Origin: an uncultured Ellagibacter sp.
Lineage (GTDB): Bacteria > Actinomycetota > Coriobacteriia > Coriobacteriales > Eggerthellaceae
DNA: 64,000 nucleotides
Assembly: GCF_934643285.1 (NCBI RefSeq)
Contig: NZ_CAKUBT010000008.1
Coordinates: forward strand, 19,429 to 83,428
Direction: 5' to 3'
Of this stretch, positions 16,831 through 25,083 are shown in pieces. Each line of letters begins with the position of its first letter. Within the stretch, counting starts at the first letter, position 1. Under the pieces are notes generated by a model, which worked only from the letters and a program-made list of their open reading frames with translations, was not told the origin of the DNA and made no database searches. A program made the translations under genes and the position numbers.

Positions 16831-18476
16831 GCGCAAACCTTTTGCTTGTCGATGGCATGCTGCCACCCGAACAGGCCGTCGGCTTGGCTGGCGAGGGTGC
16901 TTTTCTCAGGGAGGCTGCGAGGGCTTGAGCTTGATACACTTGTCTTCTGCGCGGTCGTACGGGTACCGCTTGCGCCTGCCTCATGCGAGGTTTCGAGGGC
17001 ATCGCTTACACCCGTCTTTGCTGAGTACGCGGACGTGCCATGTGCATTCGCCCCTCGTGATGCGTCGAGCGCGTTGTATTCGCGTGCAATCGCCCCTTGC
17101 GTGTCATAGAGCGCGTCGCGTTCGCGTGTTCCTTCTATTCGCTTCCTACATAAACCTTGTCCCTCAAGTGGGTCGAAGAGGCTCAGCTGCCTCTGGCATT
17201 GCTTCGCCGCGCGCCGTCCATGTTTTCCTCCGTCGATGGGGGCGGCAAGCTGCGCGCGCAGGGCACCTGGGGTGAAGGGCGTGCCTGCGCCTGCGTACTT
17301 CCCGTTGCAGGTGATGAAGAACCGCGCACGTTTGTAGGCAATGCCGAGTTTTCGCAGCTCGGGCTCGTGCAGGCAACAGGTTCGCCGGGCTTTCACGATA
17401 AGGCGCGCCCCGCGTGGACCGATGCCGGGCACGCGCAGGAGCATTTCGAGCGGGGCCGTGTTCACCTCTACGGGGAAGTGCTCCAGGTGGTTGACGGCCC
17501 AGTTCGCCTTCGGGTCGAGCTGCGGGTCGAGGTAAGGGTTGTCCTCGTCGATTATCTCGCTCACGTCGAACTTGTAGAAGCGAATAAGCCAATCGGCCTG
17601 GTAGAGGCGATGCTCGCGATCGAGCTCCACCGCCCCCGATGCGGGCGGGCGCTCATCGGAGGTTACCGGCAGGTAGGCGCTGAAGAACACGCGCTTGAGC
17701 GAGAGCGTGCGATAGAGCGCCGCCGATAAATTCAGGATTTGAAAGTCGTTCTCGGGTGTGGCGCCGATGATCATTTGCGTGCTTTGGCCTGCGGGGACGA
17801 AAGCCCGCTCGCGTTTCGCCGGTCGATTTTGCGAGTAGTATGTCGTGTTCTTGCGTACGAGCGCGCGCGTGTCGGCATCTTCTGCCATGGAGTCACGAAT
17901 CTGACGCATCGGAGCCAGAAGTTGTTGCTTGCGCTTTTGCGGACACAGAAGCGCAAGGCTTTTCTGGGAGGGGAGCTCTAGGTTCACGCTCATGCGGTCG
18001 GCTAGGCGTCCTAACCGGTCGATCAGCTCGGGCGAGGTGCCGGGCACCGCCTTCGCATGGATGTACCCGCGAAACCCGTATTCATCGCGCAGGATTCGCA
18101 GCGTTTCGATCAGAAGCTCGGTCGTGTAATCGGGGCTTTTCAGAACGCCCGAGCTTACGAACAGCCCCTCGATGTAGTTGCGCCGATAGAAGGAAATCGT
18201 CAGGTCGGCGAGTTCGCGGGGGGTGAACGCGACACGAGCGACGTCGTTGCTCGCGCGGTTCACGCAGTAGGCGCAGTCGTAGACGCAGACGTTGGTCATG
18301 AGCACCTTCAGAAGCGAGATGCAGCGCCCGTCGGGGGTGAAGCTGTGGCAGCACCCCGCGGCCAGGGCGTTTCCCAGCTGCCCGCGCCGTGCTCCTCGGT
18401 CGACACCGGAAGATGTGCAGGCTACGTCGTACTTTGCGGCGTCAGCGAGAATTTCCAGTTTGTCGGCGATATTCAT
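16827..18476 (-). CDS. Radical SAM putative DNA modification/repair protein (TIGR03916 type)
   Basis: 549 residues. The radical SAM cluster motif is VCVYDCAYCVNR near residue 75, followed by FVSSGVLKSPDYT, GYIHAKAVPG and a helix-hairpin-helix motif LLRVPGIGPRGARLIVKAR near residue 350, which suggests DNA contact. The last ~120 residues are an atypical Ser/Thr/Ala-rich low-complexity tail absent from normal members of about 400-430 residues. The ATG at 18476 is chosen because the domain starts there, AGGTG precedes it and the promoter lies just upstream. A LexA-like box at 18494-18507 suggests SOS control. Confidence 0.85.
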   Translation of the reverse strand: MNIADKLEILADAAKYDVACTSSGVDRGARRGQLGNALAAGCCHSFTPDGRCISLLKVLMTNVCVYDCAYCVNRASNDVARVAFTPRELADLTISFYRRNYIEGLFVSSGVLKSPDYTTELLIETLRILRDEYGFRGYIHAKAVPGTSPELIDRLGRLADRMSVNLELPSQKSLALLCPQKRKQQLLAPMRQIRDSMAEDADTRALVRKNTTYYSQNRPAKRERAFVPAGQSTQMIIGATPENDFQILNLSAALYRTLSLKRVFFSAYLPVTSDERPPASGAVELDREHRLYQADWLIRFYKFDVSEIIDEDNPYLDPQLDPKANWAVNHLEHFPVEVNTAPLEMLLRVPGIGPRGARLIVKARRTCCLHEPELRKLGIAYKRARFFITCNGKYAGAGTPFTPGALRAQLAAPIDGGKHGRRAAKQCQRQLSLFDPLEGQGLCRKRIEGTRERDALYDTQGAIAREYNALDASRGANAHGTSAYSAKTGVSDALETSHEAGASGTRTTAQKTSVSSSSPRSLPEKSTLASQADGLFGWQHAIDKQKVCA

Positions 18477-18493
18477 GGGTACACCTGTTCGTT

Positions 18494-18507
18494 CGAATAT
18501 TTGTTCG
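18494..18507 (-). promoter_or_regulatory. LexA-like SOS box
   Basis: CGAATATTTGTTCG (plus strand), or CGAACAAATATTCG in the direction of the gene. It matches 12 of 14 positions of the Gram-positive LexA consensus CGAACATATGTTCG. It starts two bases past the -10 hexamer of the promoter at 18509-18537 and sits between it and the ribosome binding site, an ideal repressor position. Confidence 0.6.
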
Positions 18508-18508
18508 T

Positions 18509-18537
18509 ATTTTAACAAGCTTCGAACCGATGTGCAA
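18509..18537 (-). promoter_or_regulatory. Promoter of the radical SAM/DUF4130 repair pair
   Basis: On the minus strand TTGCAC (18537-18532), a 17-base spacer, then TAAAAT (18514-18509). This is a near-consensus sigma-70 type promoter. The LexA-like box begins immediately downstream of the -10. Confidence 0.65.
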
Positions 18538-18687
18538 TGCCCGCGCCTTTCTTTCCCGATGAAGGAGAAAATTCGCCATAATCCCTGTTCGCAGATAGAT
18601 AAGCGCGCTATCATTAGCTCACAAGGCGATCGCTGCATCGCCGTCTTCTGGATTGCGTTTTACACGCACGATGGGGAAGGGGCAGCC

Positions 18688-19149
18688 ATGCTCTATGACA
18701 ATATCTTAGTTCCCTACGATGGTTCGGCGTCTGCCGATGCGGCGCTCGAGGAAGCGGCCCGCTACGCGAAAGAGGATCCGGGCTGCGCGCTTCACGTGCT
18801 GCAGATTTCGGACATCGAGCATCAGGTGATCGAGCGGCTCGATTCTTCGTATGGCGCGGCGGTTCCCGTTGGCATGAGAGAGGCTTTCGAGGATGCCCAA
18901 AACGAGGCTCAAAGAAAGCTCGAGCGCGACGTTCGTCTCGCGACGCGCGGGCTTATGAACGAGATCCACGTTGAGGTGCAGATCGAGACGACGATCGGTG
19001 TGCAAATCGTCGCGTATGCGGCGGCGCACAACATCGACCTCATCATCATGGGATCGCGCGGCCTCGGCGGTTTGCGCGGCATCCTGGGCAGCGTATCGAG
19101 CTTCGTGCTGAAAGAGGCGAAGGTTCCCGTTCTCGTGGTGAAAGATTAG
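18688..19149 (+). CDS. Universal stress protein (UspA family)
   Basis: 153 residues with the single USP fold: LYDNILVPYDGSASADAALEEA at the N-terminus and the ATP-binding motif GSRGLGGLRGILGSVSSFVL near the C-terminus (G-2x-G-9x-G-S/T type). Known members bind ATP and support survival under stress. The ATG at 18688 has GGGGAAGGGGCAGCC upstream; an alternative ATG at 18671 lacks a good site. Divergent from the DNA-repair pair. Terminated by the hairpin at 19160. Confidence 0.92.
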   Translation: MLYDNILVPYDGSASADAALEEAARYAKEDPGCALHVLQISDIEHQVIERLDSSYGAAVPVGMREAFEDAQNEAQRKLERDVRLATRGLMNEIHVEVQIETTIGVQIVAYAAAHNIDLIIMGSRGLGGLRGILGSVSSFVLKEAKVPVLVVKD

Positions 19150-19159
19150 CGAGCGAAAA

Positions 19160-19206
19160 AATCCCCCATCTGGAAAGGATGCACCGCCAGATGGGGGATT
19201 GCTTTT
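19160..19206. terminator. Bidirectional terminator between usp and tRNA-Thr
   Basis: AATCCCCCATCTGG (19160-19173) pairs perfectly with CCAGATGGGGGATT (19187-19200), a 14-bp stem. GCTTTT follows on the plus strand. On the minus strand the stem is followed by six T residues, so it should stop both convergent transcripts. Confidence 0.9.
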
Positions 19207-19209
19207 GCG

Positions 19210-19284
19210 TGGTGCCGGCGGCAGGAATCGAACCCGCAACCTACTGATTACAAATCAGTTGCTCTACCGTTGAGCCACGCCGGC
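19210..19284 (-). tRNA. tRNA-Thr (anticodon TGT)
   Basis: The minus-strand sequence folds as a tRNA. The acceptor GCCGGCG pairs with CGCCGGC; the anticodon stem-loop CTGATTTGTAATCAG carries TGT; the T-arm contains GGTTCGAATCC. Discriminator A and CCA are encoded (19213-19210). The anticodon reads ACA threonine codons. An isolated gene with its own promoter at 19306-19334. Confidence 0.95.
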
Positions 19285-19305
19285 ATGTGATTTGCGCAAG
19301 CAAAC

Positions 19306-19334
19306 ATGATAAGGCAAAACGCGCCAACTGAAAA
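19306..19334 (-). promoter_or_regulatory. Promoter of tRNA-Thr
   Basis: Minus strand: TTTTCA (19334-19329), a 17-base spacer, TATCAT (19311-19306). The -10 lies about 22 nt upstream of the mature tRNA 5' end. Confidence 0.5.
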
Positions 19335-19533
19335 GAGGGAAATGCTGGAAGGCGCCGGAGTGCAGCAAGGGGCGTATCGAGGTGGCGTTGGGGCTATCCC
19401 ATATTACGCCCAGGTCCCGATGACGAGAGCCATTACTACAATGAACTCTTTTCTGGCAGCGATGGCTTTGCGTGGGGGCATGGCAAGATAAGAGGTCCTG
19501 CGTGCAACATACATGAGATAGGAGCCGAAGAAA

Positions 19534-20226
19534 ATGCTATCGAAATCTAGTGATAATCGAAATCGGGGGTTATGGGGGTGCAAGAATCACGTGCTGCGTT
19601 TACTCTGCGCCGTTTTGGCTGCATGCTTTTCCGCGTTAGCCGTTTTTGCGCTGGCTGCTTGCTCCTTGAGCGACGGCGGCAACGCATCTCCCCATGTGGA
19701 TAACGGAAAGCTGCGCATTTATTACGAGGAACCTTACGAGATTGTTCCCAAGGGCAGCTTCTACCATGAAAAGGGATTCGGCATGTTTCTCGAGGTGTAT
19801 AGCTCGCTCTTCTCTTCAAAAGAAGTGAGCGGTCTTGACTCGACGTTTTTGGTGTCGGGGGAGGAGGAAGACCATATCTTTCGGTCGCTCTCGATGTTTT
19901 CCGAGGTCGATGATGGCGATGTCTCCAGCCAAGATGTGAAAAGCGTCATCGATAACTTCACGCTTCCGCGCCCTGAAATGACCGATCCGAGATTTCGCCT
20001 TGTTGACGATATCGACAAAGGAAACGGTGAGTCTATCCTCATTTACGCCGCATATGAGAAGGCGTACAAGGACAAGGCCGGAGAGATACGCGCCGCAAGC
20101 TATTTTTGGAACGATTGGCTCATTGGCGTGGGCGTGACGTATCTCGGACCGGTTGAGGGAGAGGACCGCGCGCAGGAAGTCGCTCTTGCCGAGAACATGC
20201 TGAGAAACGTAGAAATCATCCATTAA
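19534..20226 (+). CDS. Putative lipoprotein of unknown function
   Basis: 230 residues. A basic N-terminus and a hydrophobic stretch (about residues 21-43) end in the lipobox LAAC, predicting export and lipid attachment at that cysteine. The mature part is acidic and rich in Asp/Glu/Ser, with no domain I recognise. The start ATG is preceded by AGATAGGAGCCGAAGAAA. The gene stands alone between tRNA-Thr and the convergent pyrE. The mature sequence resembles an actinobacterial surface lipoprotein only in general character; no function is assigned. Confidence 0.75.
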   Translation: MLSKSSDNRNRGLWGCKNHVLRLLCAVLAACFSALAVFALAACSLSDGGNASPHVDNGKLRIYYEEPYEIVPKGSFYHEKGFGMFLEVYSSLFSSKEVSGLDSTFLVSGEEEDHIFRSLSMFSEVDDGDVSSQDVKSVIDNFTLPRPEMTDPRFRLVDDIDKGNGESILIYAAYEKAYKDKAGEIRAASYFWNDWLIGVGVTYLGPVEGEDRAQEVALAENMLRNVEIIH

Positions 20227-20325
20227 CGAGGCGCCGGGCGAGAGGTGCCGCTTGGCTGGGTCGGGCGAGGAGGTGCGGCCCGACATGCCCCGGAGCCTTC
20301 TCGCCCGCTTAACCAAGTGGTTGCG

Positions 20326-21006
20326 CTATTCCTTCGCGCCCCATTCTTCGTAATATGCGTCGATAGCAGCTTTGATGTCGTCGTTGATGAGGACCTCACC
20401 CTGCACTTCGCGGTTGTAGAGGTACTCGGTCACTTCGGCCATGTTCACGATGCTCGCCGTGGGGAAGCCGTACTTCTCCGACACCTCGTCGCAGGCGCAC
20501 TTCACGCCGCCCTTGCCGACCTCCATGCGATTGAGCGAGACCATAAGGCCTTTGACCTCGATATTCGCGGCGCCGGTGATGAGGGGGTAGGTCTCGTCGA
20601 TCGACTTGCCCGACGTGGTGACGTCTTCCACCATGACAACGCGGTCGCCGTCTTCGAGCACGTGCCCGAGCAGGTTGCCGCCCTCGCCGTGGTCTTTCGC
20701 TTCCTTACGATTCGAGCAGTACTTCACCTCTTTGCCGTAAAGCTCGTAAAGCCCCATCGCCGTCACGACCGACAGGGGGATGCCCTTGTACGCGGGGCCG
20801 AACACGACGTCGAAGTCGAGCCCGAAGTTGTCGTGGATCGCGCGCGCGTAGGAGAGCCCCAGACGATGCAGCTGGTCGCCCGTCACATAGGCACCTGCGT
20901 TCATGAAAAACGGGGACTTGCGGCCGCTTTTCAACGTGAACTTGCCGAACTTGAGCACGTGGCTTTCGACCATGAACTCGATGAACTCCTGCTTGTACTG
21001 CTCCAT
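20326..21006 (-). CDS. pyrE: Orotate phosphoribosyltransferase
   Basis: 226 residues. It makes OMP from orotate and PRPP in pyrimidine synthesis. The PRPP-binding motif VVMVEDVTTSGKS is at about residues 120-133, and the N-terminal VLKFGKFTLKSGRKSPFFMNAG with FGPAYKGIPLS is characteristic. The start ATG has GGAAAGGACGTCCC upstream. It is divergent from the aminotransferase gene and not linked to other pyr genes in the window. Length is normal for the family. Confidence 0.93.
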   Translation of the reverse strand: MEQYKQEFIEFMVESHVLKFGKFTLKSGRKSPFFMNAGAYVTGDQLHRLGLSYARAIHDNFGLDFDVVFGPAYKGIPLSVVTAMGLYELYGKEVKYCSNRKEAKDHGEGGNLLGHVLEDGDRVVMVEDVTTSGKSIDETYPLITGAANIEVKGLMVSLNRMEVGKGGVKCACDEVSEKYGFPTASIVNMAEVTEYLYNREVQGEVLINDDIKAAIDAYYEEWGAKE

Positions 21007-21135
21007 GGGACGTCCTTTCCCTGTCGTGCGCGTGGCCGCGCTATTCGTTTTCGCGGTATGATTCCACTATACAAGAACTCGACGCCTGCGGCAGGCACTG
21101 CTCGCCTGCGGGCGGATTTCCCGAAAGGCGTTCAC

Positions 21136-22281
21136 GTGATTTACCTCGACAATGCGGCGACGACGCTCAAGAAACCCGACGGTGTGGCTCGCGCGGTGGC
21201 CGACGCGATCGGCTCGTTCGGGGGTCCGGGGCGCGGGTCGCACGCGGCGGCGTTCGCGGCGAGCATGGCTGTATTCGAGGCGCGCTCTGCTGTGGCAGGG
21301 CCGCTCGGCGCGCCGGACGCTTCCCGCGTATCGTTTACCATGAACGCTACAATGGCGCTCAACATCGCCCTTGCGGGTCTTTTGCCTGATGGGGGGCGCG
21401 CTATTACCACGGCTGCGTCGCACAACTCGGTGCTGCGGCCGCTCTTCCGCGCTCGCGATATGCGCGGGGCCCGGGTGGAGGTTGTCCGCATTCTGCCTGA
21501 TGGATCGCTTGACTGGGAATCCTACGAGCGCGCGCTTGAGGGCGGGGCGAACCTGGTCGCCGCCACGCACGCGTCGAACGTGACGGGCGATGTGTACGAT
21601 GTCGCGCGCATGGCTGCGATGGCGCATGACGCGGGCGCGCTGTTCGTTCTGGATGCGGCGCAGACGGCGGGCGCGATGCCGGTTGATATGGCCGCGCTCG
21701 GGGTGGACGTGCTTTGCTTCACCGGGCATAAAAGCCTCTACGGCCCGCAGGGGACAGGCGGACTCATCGTTCGCGAGGGGCTTGAGGTGGAGCCGCTTCT
21801 CGAGGGCGGGTCGGGCGTGCACAGCTTCGACGAGCGCCAACCGTCCTTCATGCCCGAGGCGCTTGAGGCGGGGACGGAGAACGCGCACGGCCTGGCGGGG
21901 CTTGCCGTTGGTGTGGAATACGTGGCGCAGAAAACGCCGGCTGCGATCGCTGCCCAGGTGTCGGGGCTTGTCGAGCGCTTCGAATGCGGGCTGGGGAGCA
22001 TTCCCGGGATCATGGTGTACGGCGGGCACGCGAGCTTTGGGCGCTCGGGAATCGTCGCCTTCAACATCGGCGACGCCGACTCGGGCGAGGTCGCCGCGCG
22101 ACTCGATGCTGATTTCGGCATCTGCACGCGCCCCGGTGCCCACTGCGCGCCGCTTATGCACAAGGCGCTCGGCACGGCTGAGCAGGGCGTCGTGCGCGTG
22201 AGCTTCTCCAGCTTCAACACGCAGGTTGAGGTGGACGCCGCGCTTGAGGCTGTGGAGAGTATTGCGCGTCAAGCGAGCTAG
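21136..22281 (+). CDS. Aminotransferase class V / cysteine desulfurase-like protein
   Basis: 381 residues, a PLP-dependent NifS/SufS-related enzyme. It starts VIYLDNAATTLKKP and has the PLP-lysine motif CFTGHKSLYGPQGTGG (lysine near residue 202). ATHASNVTGDVYD and LDAAQTAGAMPVDM contribute PLP-site residues. The persulfide-cysteine loop near the C-terminus reads TRPGAHCAP. The GTG at 21136 is used because AAAGG precedes it and the fold begins there. Likely role: sulfur release from cysteine or a related amino-acid lyase; no SufU or thiamin/Moco partner is adjacent. Confidence 0.85.
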   Translation: MIYLDNAATTLKKPDGVARAVADAIGSFGGPGRGSHAAAFAASMAVFEARSAVAGPLGAPDASRVSFTMNATMALNIALAGLLPDGGRAITTAASHNSVLRPLFRARDMRGARVEVVRILPDGSLDWESYERALEGGANLVAATHASNVTGDVYDVARMAAMAHDAGALFVLDAAQTAGAMPVDMAALGVDVLCFTGHKSLYGPQGTGGLIVREGLEVEPLLEGGSGVHSFDERQPSFMPEALEAGTENAHGLAGLAVGVEYVAQKTPAAIAAQVSGLVERFECGLGSIPGIMVYGGHASFGRSGIVAFNIGDADSGEVAARLDADFGICTRPGAHCAPLMHKALGTAEQGVVRVSFSSFNTQVEVDAALEAVESIARQAS

Positions 22282-22298
22282 CGAGCGCCGTGCGGCGC

Positions 22299-22394
22299 GG
22301 CGGGCGCGCGGTGGCGCGGTGGTGGCGGGCGCGCAGTGGCGCGGCGGGGTCGCGCGGTGCGATCGCTCGGGGTGCAGTGGCGGGCGCGCGGTGG
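22299..22394 (+). repeat. GC-rich tandem-like repeats
   Basis: Three copies of GGCGGGCGCGCRGTGG start at 22299, 22324 and 22379, in a purine-skewed G+C stretch right after the aminotransferase stop. They are followed abruptly by AT-rich DNA. No coding signal is visible. Confidence 0.6.
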
Positions 22395-22448
22395 GGTTGT
22401 GTACAAAAACGACGATAGTTTTCAAATATAGTATGGCTACTAATTAAA

Positions 22449-22481
22449 ATATTCCCCAAAATCTAGCAAAGTGGGGAATAT
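22449..22481. repeat. Inverted repeat in the AT-rich leader
   Basis: ATATTCCCCA (22449-22458) and TGGGGAATAT (22472-22481) are perfect 10-bp inverted repeats with a 13-nt loop. There is no T-run, so terminator function is uncertain. Confidence 0.5.
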
Positions 22482-22485
22482 CTCT

Positions 22486-22526
22486 GCGCATTCCGTTAAT
22501 TGAGGCGACGAAGTGAGGGAATGCGC
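22486..22526. repeat. Second inverted repeat in the AT-rich leader
   Basis: GCGCATTCC (22486-22494) pairs perfectly with GGAATGCGC (22518-22526). Together with the hairpin at 22449 it makes a structured region about 240 nt before the marR gene. The rest of 22282-22768 shows no gene. Confidence 0.45.
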
Positions 22527-22712
22527 CGCGAGACTATCTCTTGTTTTGCAAATTATCGTCATTCTTGTACAGCTAGAGTCCTAATTAATTGAACGGCAGA
22601 GCGCTGACCTGCGGTTTTTAATTATAAAGGAGTCTAACAAATACGATTTATCGCGTTCCCACCTAAGAAGGCGAGCTTTAGTTGTGCATATTGCGTGCGC
22701 GGTGTTCTCGTG

Positions 22713-22757
22713 AGTCCGATTTCGTACTACAGTACAATAATAGTACGAAATCGGACT
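22713..22757. promoter_or_regulatory. Operator-like 17-bp inverted repeat over the marR promoter
   Basis: AGTCCGATTTCGTACTA (22713-22729) and TAGTACGAAATCGGACT (22741-22757) are perfect inverted repeats separated by 11 nt. The spacer region contains TACAAT (22733-22738), a likely -10. The repeat ends 11 nt before the marR start codon, so binding would block transcription. Most likely the operator of MarR itself (inference). Confidence 0.6.
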
Positions 22758-22768
22758 AAAGGGCAAGG

Positions 22769-23563
22769 ATGAGCAAAGGGAATTCGACGCTCGACATAAA
22801 CGCGATGGGCAACTCAAACGCGGCAAGCTCGGCGGACACGACCGCGCCAGGCGAAGCGAGGTTGGCAAGTGCAAGCCCGCTGAGCGACTCGAGCCCGATG
22901 GGCGCTTCGAGCCCGCTGGGCACTTCTATCCCAGGTAATATCGCGCGTGCCTACGAGGCGTTCGGCAGTTTTTGGCGCGAGCAGAACCAGCTCTATCGCG
23001 ACGTTGCGACGTCGTTCGGAATCTCCGAGAGCGCGTTCAGTATCCTGTACGCCATTTTCCTTGCGGGCGAAAAGGGCATCTCGCAGCGGGATATCTGCGT
23101 GCAGATGTGTATCGGCAAGCAAACGGTGAACAGCTCCATTCACAAGCTCGAGCGCGAGGGAGTGGTTGAGCTCAAGAGCGGTCCGGGCCGTCGCGGTCTG
23201 CTCGCGCATCTGACTCCGGTGGGCCTTGAGCTCGCCGAGCGCACAATCGTCCCTATGGTCGAGGCGGAACTTGCGGCGCTGAGGGAATTCGACGACAGGG
23301 AACTCGAACTGTCGCTTCTCCTCGGACGGCGCTACACCGATGCTCTGCGCTCGCATTTCGCGGATATCCCTGGGGTGCGCCTGACCTCGCAAAACAGCAA
23401 GACCGCGCTTCTGGATGGCGAAGCTGCGCCCCGAGGGGTCAAGGCTGTAGCGCAAGGCGACGCTTCCGCATCTCGAAACGACGGAGCTGCCAAGCGCGGC
23501 GGGGAGGGCGAGGCTGCGCCCTCGGGCGGGTGTCTTTCCACTCCGAATAAAAAGGTACGATAA
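22769..23563 (+). CDS. MarR-family transcriptional regulator
   Basis: 264 residues. A MarR winged-helix domain spans about residues 65-190: SAFSILYAIFLAGEKGISQRDICVQM, recognition helix KQTVNSSIHKLEREG, and the wing KSGPGRRGLLAHLTPVG. The N-terminal ~50 residues are low complexity with a near-tandem SSPMGA/SSPLGT repeat; the C-terminal ~60 are Ala/Gly-rich. Both extensions are unusual for MarR proteins of about 150 residues. It lies 3 nt upstream of a MATE exporter and downstream of a perfect 17-bp inverted repeat, a classic repressor-plus-efflux arrangement. Confidence 0.88.
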   Translation: MSKGNSTLDINAMGNSNAASSADTTAPGEARLASASPLSDSSPMGASSPLGTSIPGNIARAYEAFGSFWREQNQLYRDVATSFGISESAFSILYAIFLAGEKGISQRDICVQMCIGKQTVNSSIHKLEREGVVELKSGPGRRGLLAHLTPVGLELAERTIVPMVEAELAALREFDDRELELSLLLGRRYTDALRSHFADIPGVRLTSQNSKTALLDGEAAPRGVKAVAQGDASASRNDGAAKRGGEGEAAPSGGCLSTPNKKVR

Positions 23564-23566
23564 GCC

Positions 23567-24898
23567 ATGGCCATCCAGATATCCGACCATTTCACGCTTG
23601 GGCGGCTCGCACGCTTCACCGCCCCCACCTGCGCCATGATGCTCTTCACCTCGATCTATGGCGTGATCGACGGCCTGTTCGTGTCGAACTTCGTCGGCAA
23701 GGAATCCTTCGCTGCCTTAAACCTTGTCTATCCGCTGTTCATGATGCTCGGCGCGCTCGGGTACATGTTCGGCACGGGAGGCACGGCGCTCGTCGCCAAA
23801 ACGATGGGGGAGGGCGATGACAAGCGCGCCCGCGGGCTGTTCTCGCTTATCGTGTACGCGACGCTCATCGTGGGCATCGCGTGCGGGATTGTGGTGTTCC
23901 TGGCCGTAGGGTCTGTCGCTGGTGCATTAGGTGCCGAAGGATCGCTGCTTGAGGAATGCGTCGTGTACGGCAGCATCCTGGCGTTCTCGCTTCCTTTCTT
24001 CATGTTGCAGGAAACTTTCCAGAGCCTGTTGACCGCTGCGGGCAAGCCCAAGGTGGGGCTTTGCGTCATGGTGGTTGCCGGCGTTGCCAACATCGCGCTC
24101 GACGCCCTGTTCATCATCGTGTTCCAGTGGGGCCTGGCGGGTGCTGCCCTGGCGACGGCGATAAGCGAGGTCCTTGGCGGTGCGATCCCGTTCCTCTATT
24201 TCGTGCGGCCGAACTCGAGCACGCTGCGCCTGGGTCGTCCGCTTATCGACGTGCGGGCTTTGGGGCGCGTCTGCGTGAACGGCTCGTCGGAGCTTGTCTC
24301 GAACCTTTCCATGTCGCTCGTGTCGATGGTCTACAACTTCCAGCTGATGGCCTACATCGGCCCTGATGGCGTCGCGATTTACGGCGTTATCCAATACGTT
24401 GCGTGGATCGCGGTGTCGCTTCTCATGGGCTTCACGGTCGGCTCCTCGCCCATCATCAGCTACCATTACGGCGCGAAGAACTCCGCCGAGCTCAAAGGCT
24501 TGTTCCGCACCTGTCTTGGCGTGATGGTGGCGGGGGGCGCGCTGATCACCGTACTCACGCACCTCTTCGCGCACCCGCTTGCGGCGGTGTTCGTGGGATA
24601 CGACCCCGCCCTGTGCGAGATGACCGTCTCTGCCCTCGGCGAGTATTCGCTCGCATTCATCTTCGTGGGCGTGAGCATTTTCGGCTCGGCGTTCTTCACG
24701 GCGCTCAACAACGGCCTCGTCTCGGCGCTCATATCGTTTTTGCGCACGCTCGTGTTCGAGTGCGCGGCAGTGATGTTTTTGCCGGCGATCATCGGCGTCG
24801 ACGGCATCTGGCTTTCCATCGTGGTCGCCGAGATCGCGTCGATGTTTCTTACCGGCGGCTTTCTCGTCGGCCTGCGCAAGCATTACGACTACGCCTAG
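23567..24898 (+). CDS. MATE family efflux transporter
   Basis: 443 residues with about 12 hydrophobic segments and two MatE repeats. N-terminal LARFTAPTCAMMLFTSIYGVIDGLFVSNFVG and MFGTGGTALVAKTMGEGD are typical. These proteins expel cationic drugs or metabolites using H+ or Na+ gradients in the cytoplasmic membrane. The gene starts 3 nt after the MarR gene, so the pair should be one transcript under the same operator. The substrate is unknown. Confidence 0.92.
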   Translation: MAIQISDHFTLGRLARFTAPTCAMMLFTSIYGVIDGLFVSNFVGKESFAALNLVYPLFMMLGALGYMFGTGGTALVAKTMGEGDDKRARGLFSLIVYATLIVGIACGIVVFLAVGSVAGALGAEGSLLEECVVYGSILAFSLPFFMLQETFQSLLTAAGKPKVGLCVMVVAGVANIALDALFIIVFQWGLAGAALATAISEVLGGAIPFLYFVRPNSSTLRLGRPLIDVRALGRVCVNGSSELVSNLSMSLVSMVYNFQLMAYIGPDGVAIYGVIQYVAWIAVSLLMGFTVGSSPIISYHYGAKNSAELKGLFRTCLGVMVAGGALITVLTHLFAHPLAAVFVGYDPALCEMTVSALGEYSLAFIFVGVSIFGSAFFTALNNGLVSALISFLRTLVFECAAVMFLPAIIGVDGIWLSIVVAEIASMFLTGGFLVGLRKHYDYA

Positions 24899-24913
24899 CG
24901 CCTGCCGCATCGT

Positions 24914-24962
24914 GACGGGCGCGTCTAACCTAGCGCCCGCCGCGTTGCGGAAGGCGCCCGTC
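24914..24962 (+). terminator. Possible terminator of the marR-MATE unit
   Basis: GACGGGCGC (24914-24922) pairs with GCGCCCGTC (24954-24962), a perfect 9-bp stem with a long loop that also contains GCGCCCG. There is no T-run, so the call is weak. Confidence 0.35.
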
Positions 24963-25083
24963 CGCTTTCGCCCGTCGTGTCCTGCCCGCGCGCTTTGTGA
25001 GGATAATGCGGTGATGGGAGTGCTGTTGTATCATGGGGGCGAACAATGAGCGTCCGTTCGCGGGCGCCGCAAAAGGAGAACCT

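Noticed and set aside
19306..19491. A 61-codon open frame after tRNA-Thr
   Set aside because: It begins inside the tRNA promoter region, has no ribosome binding site and no recognisable sequence.
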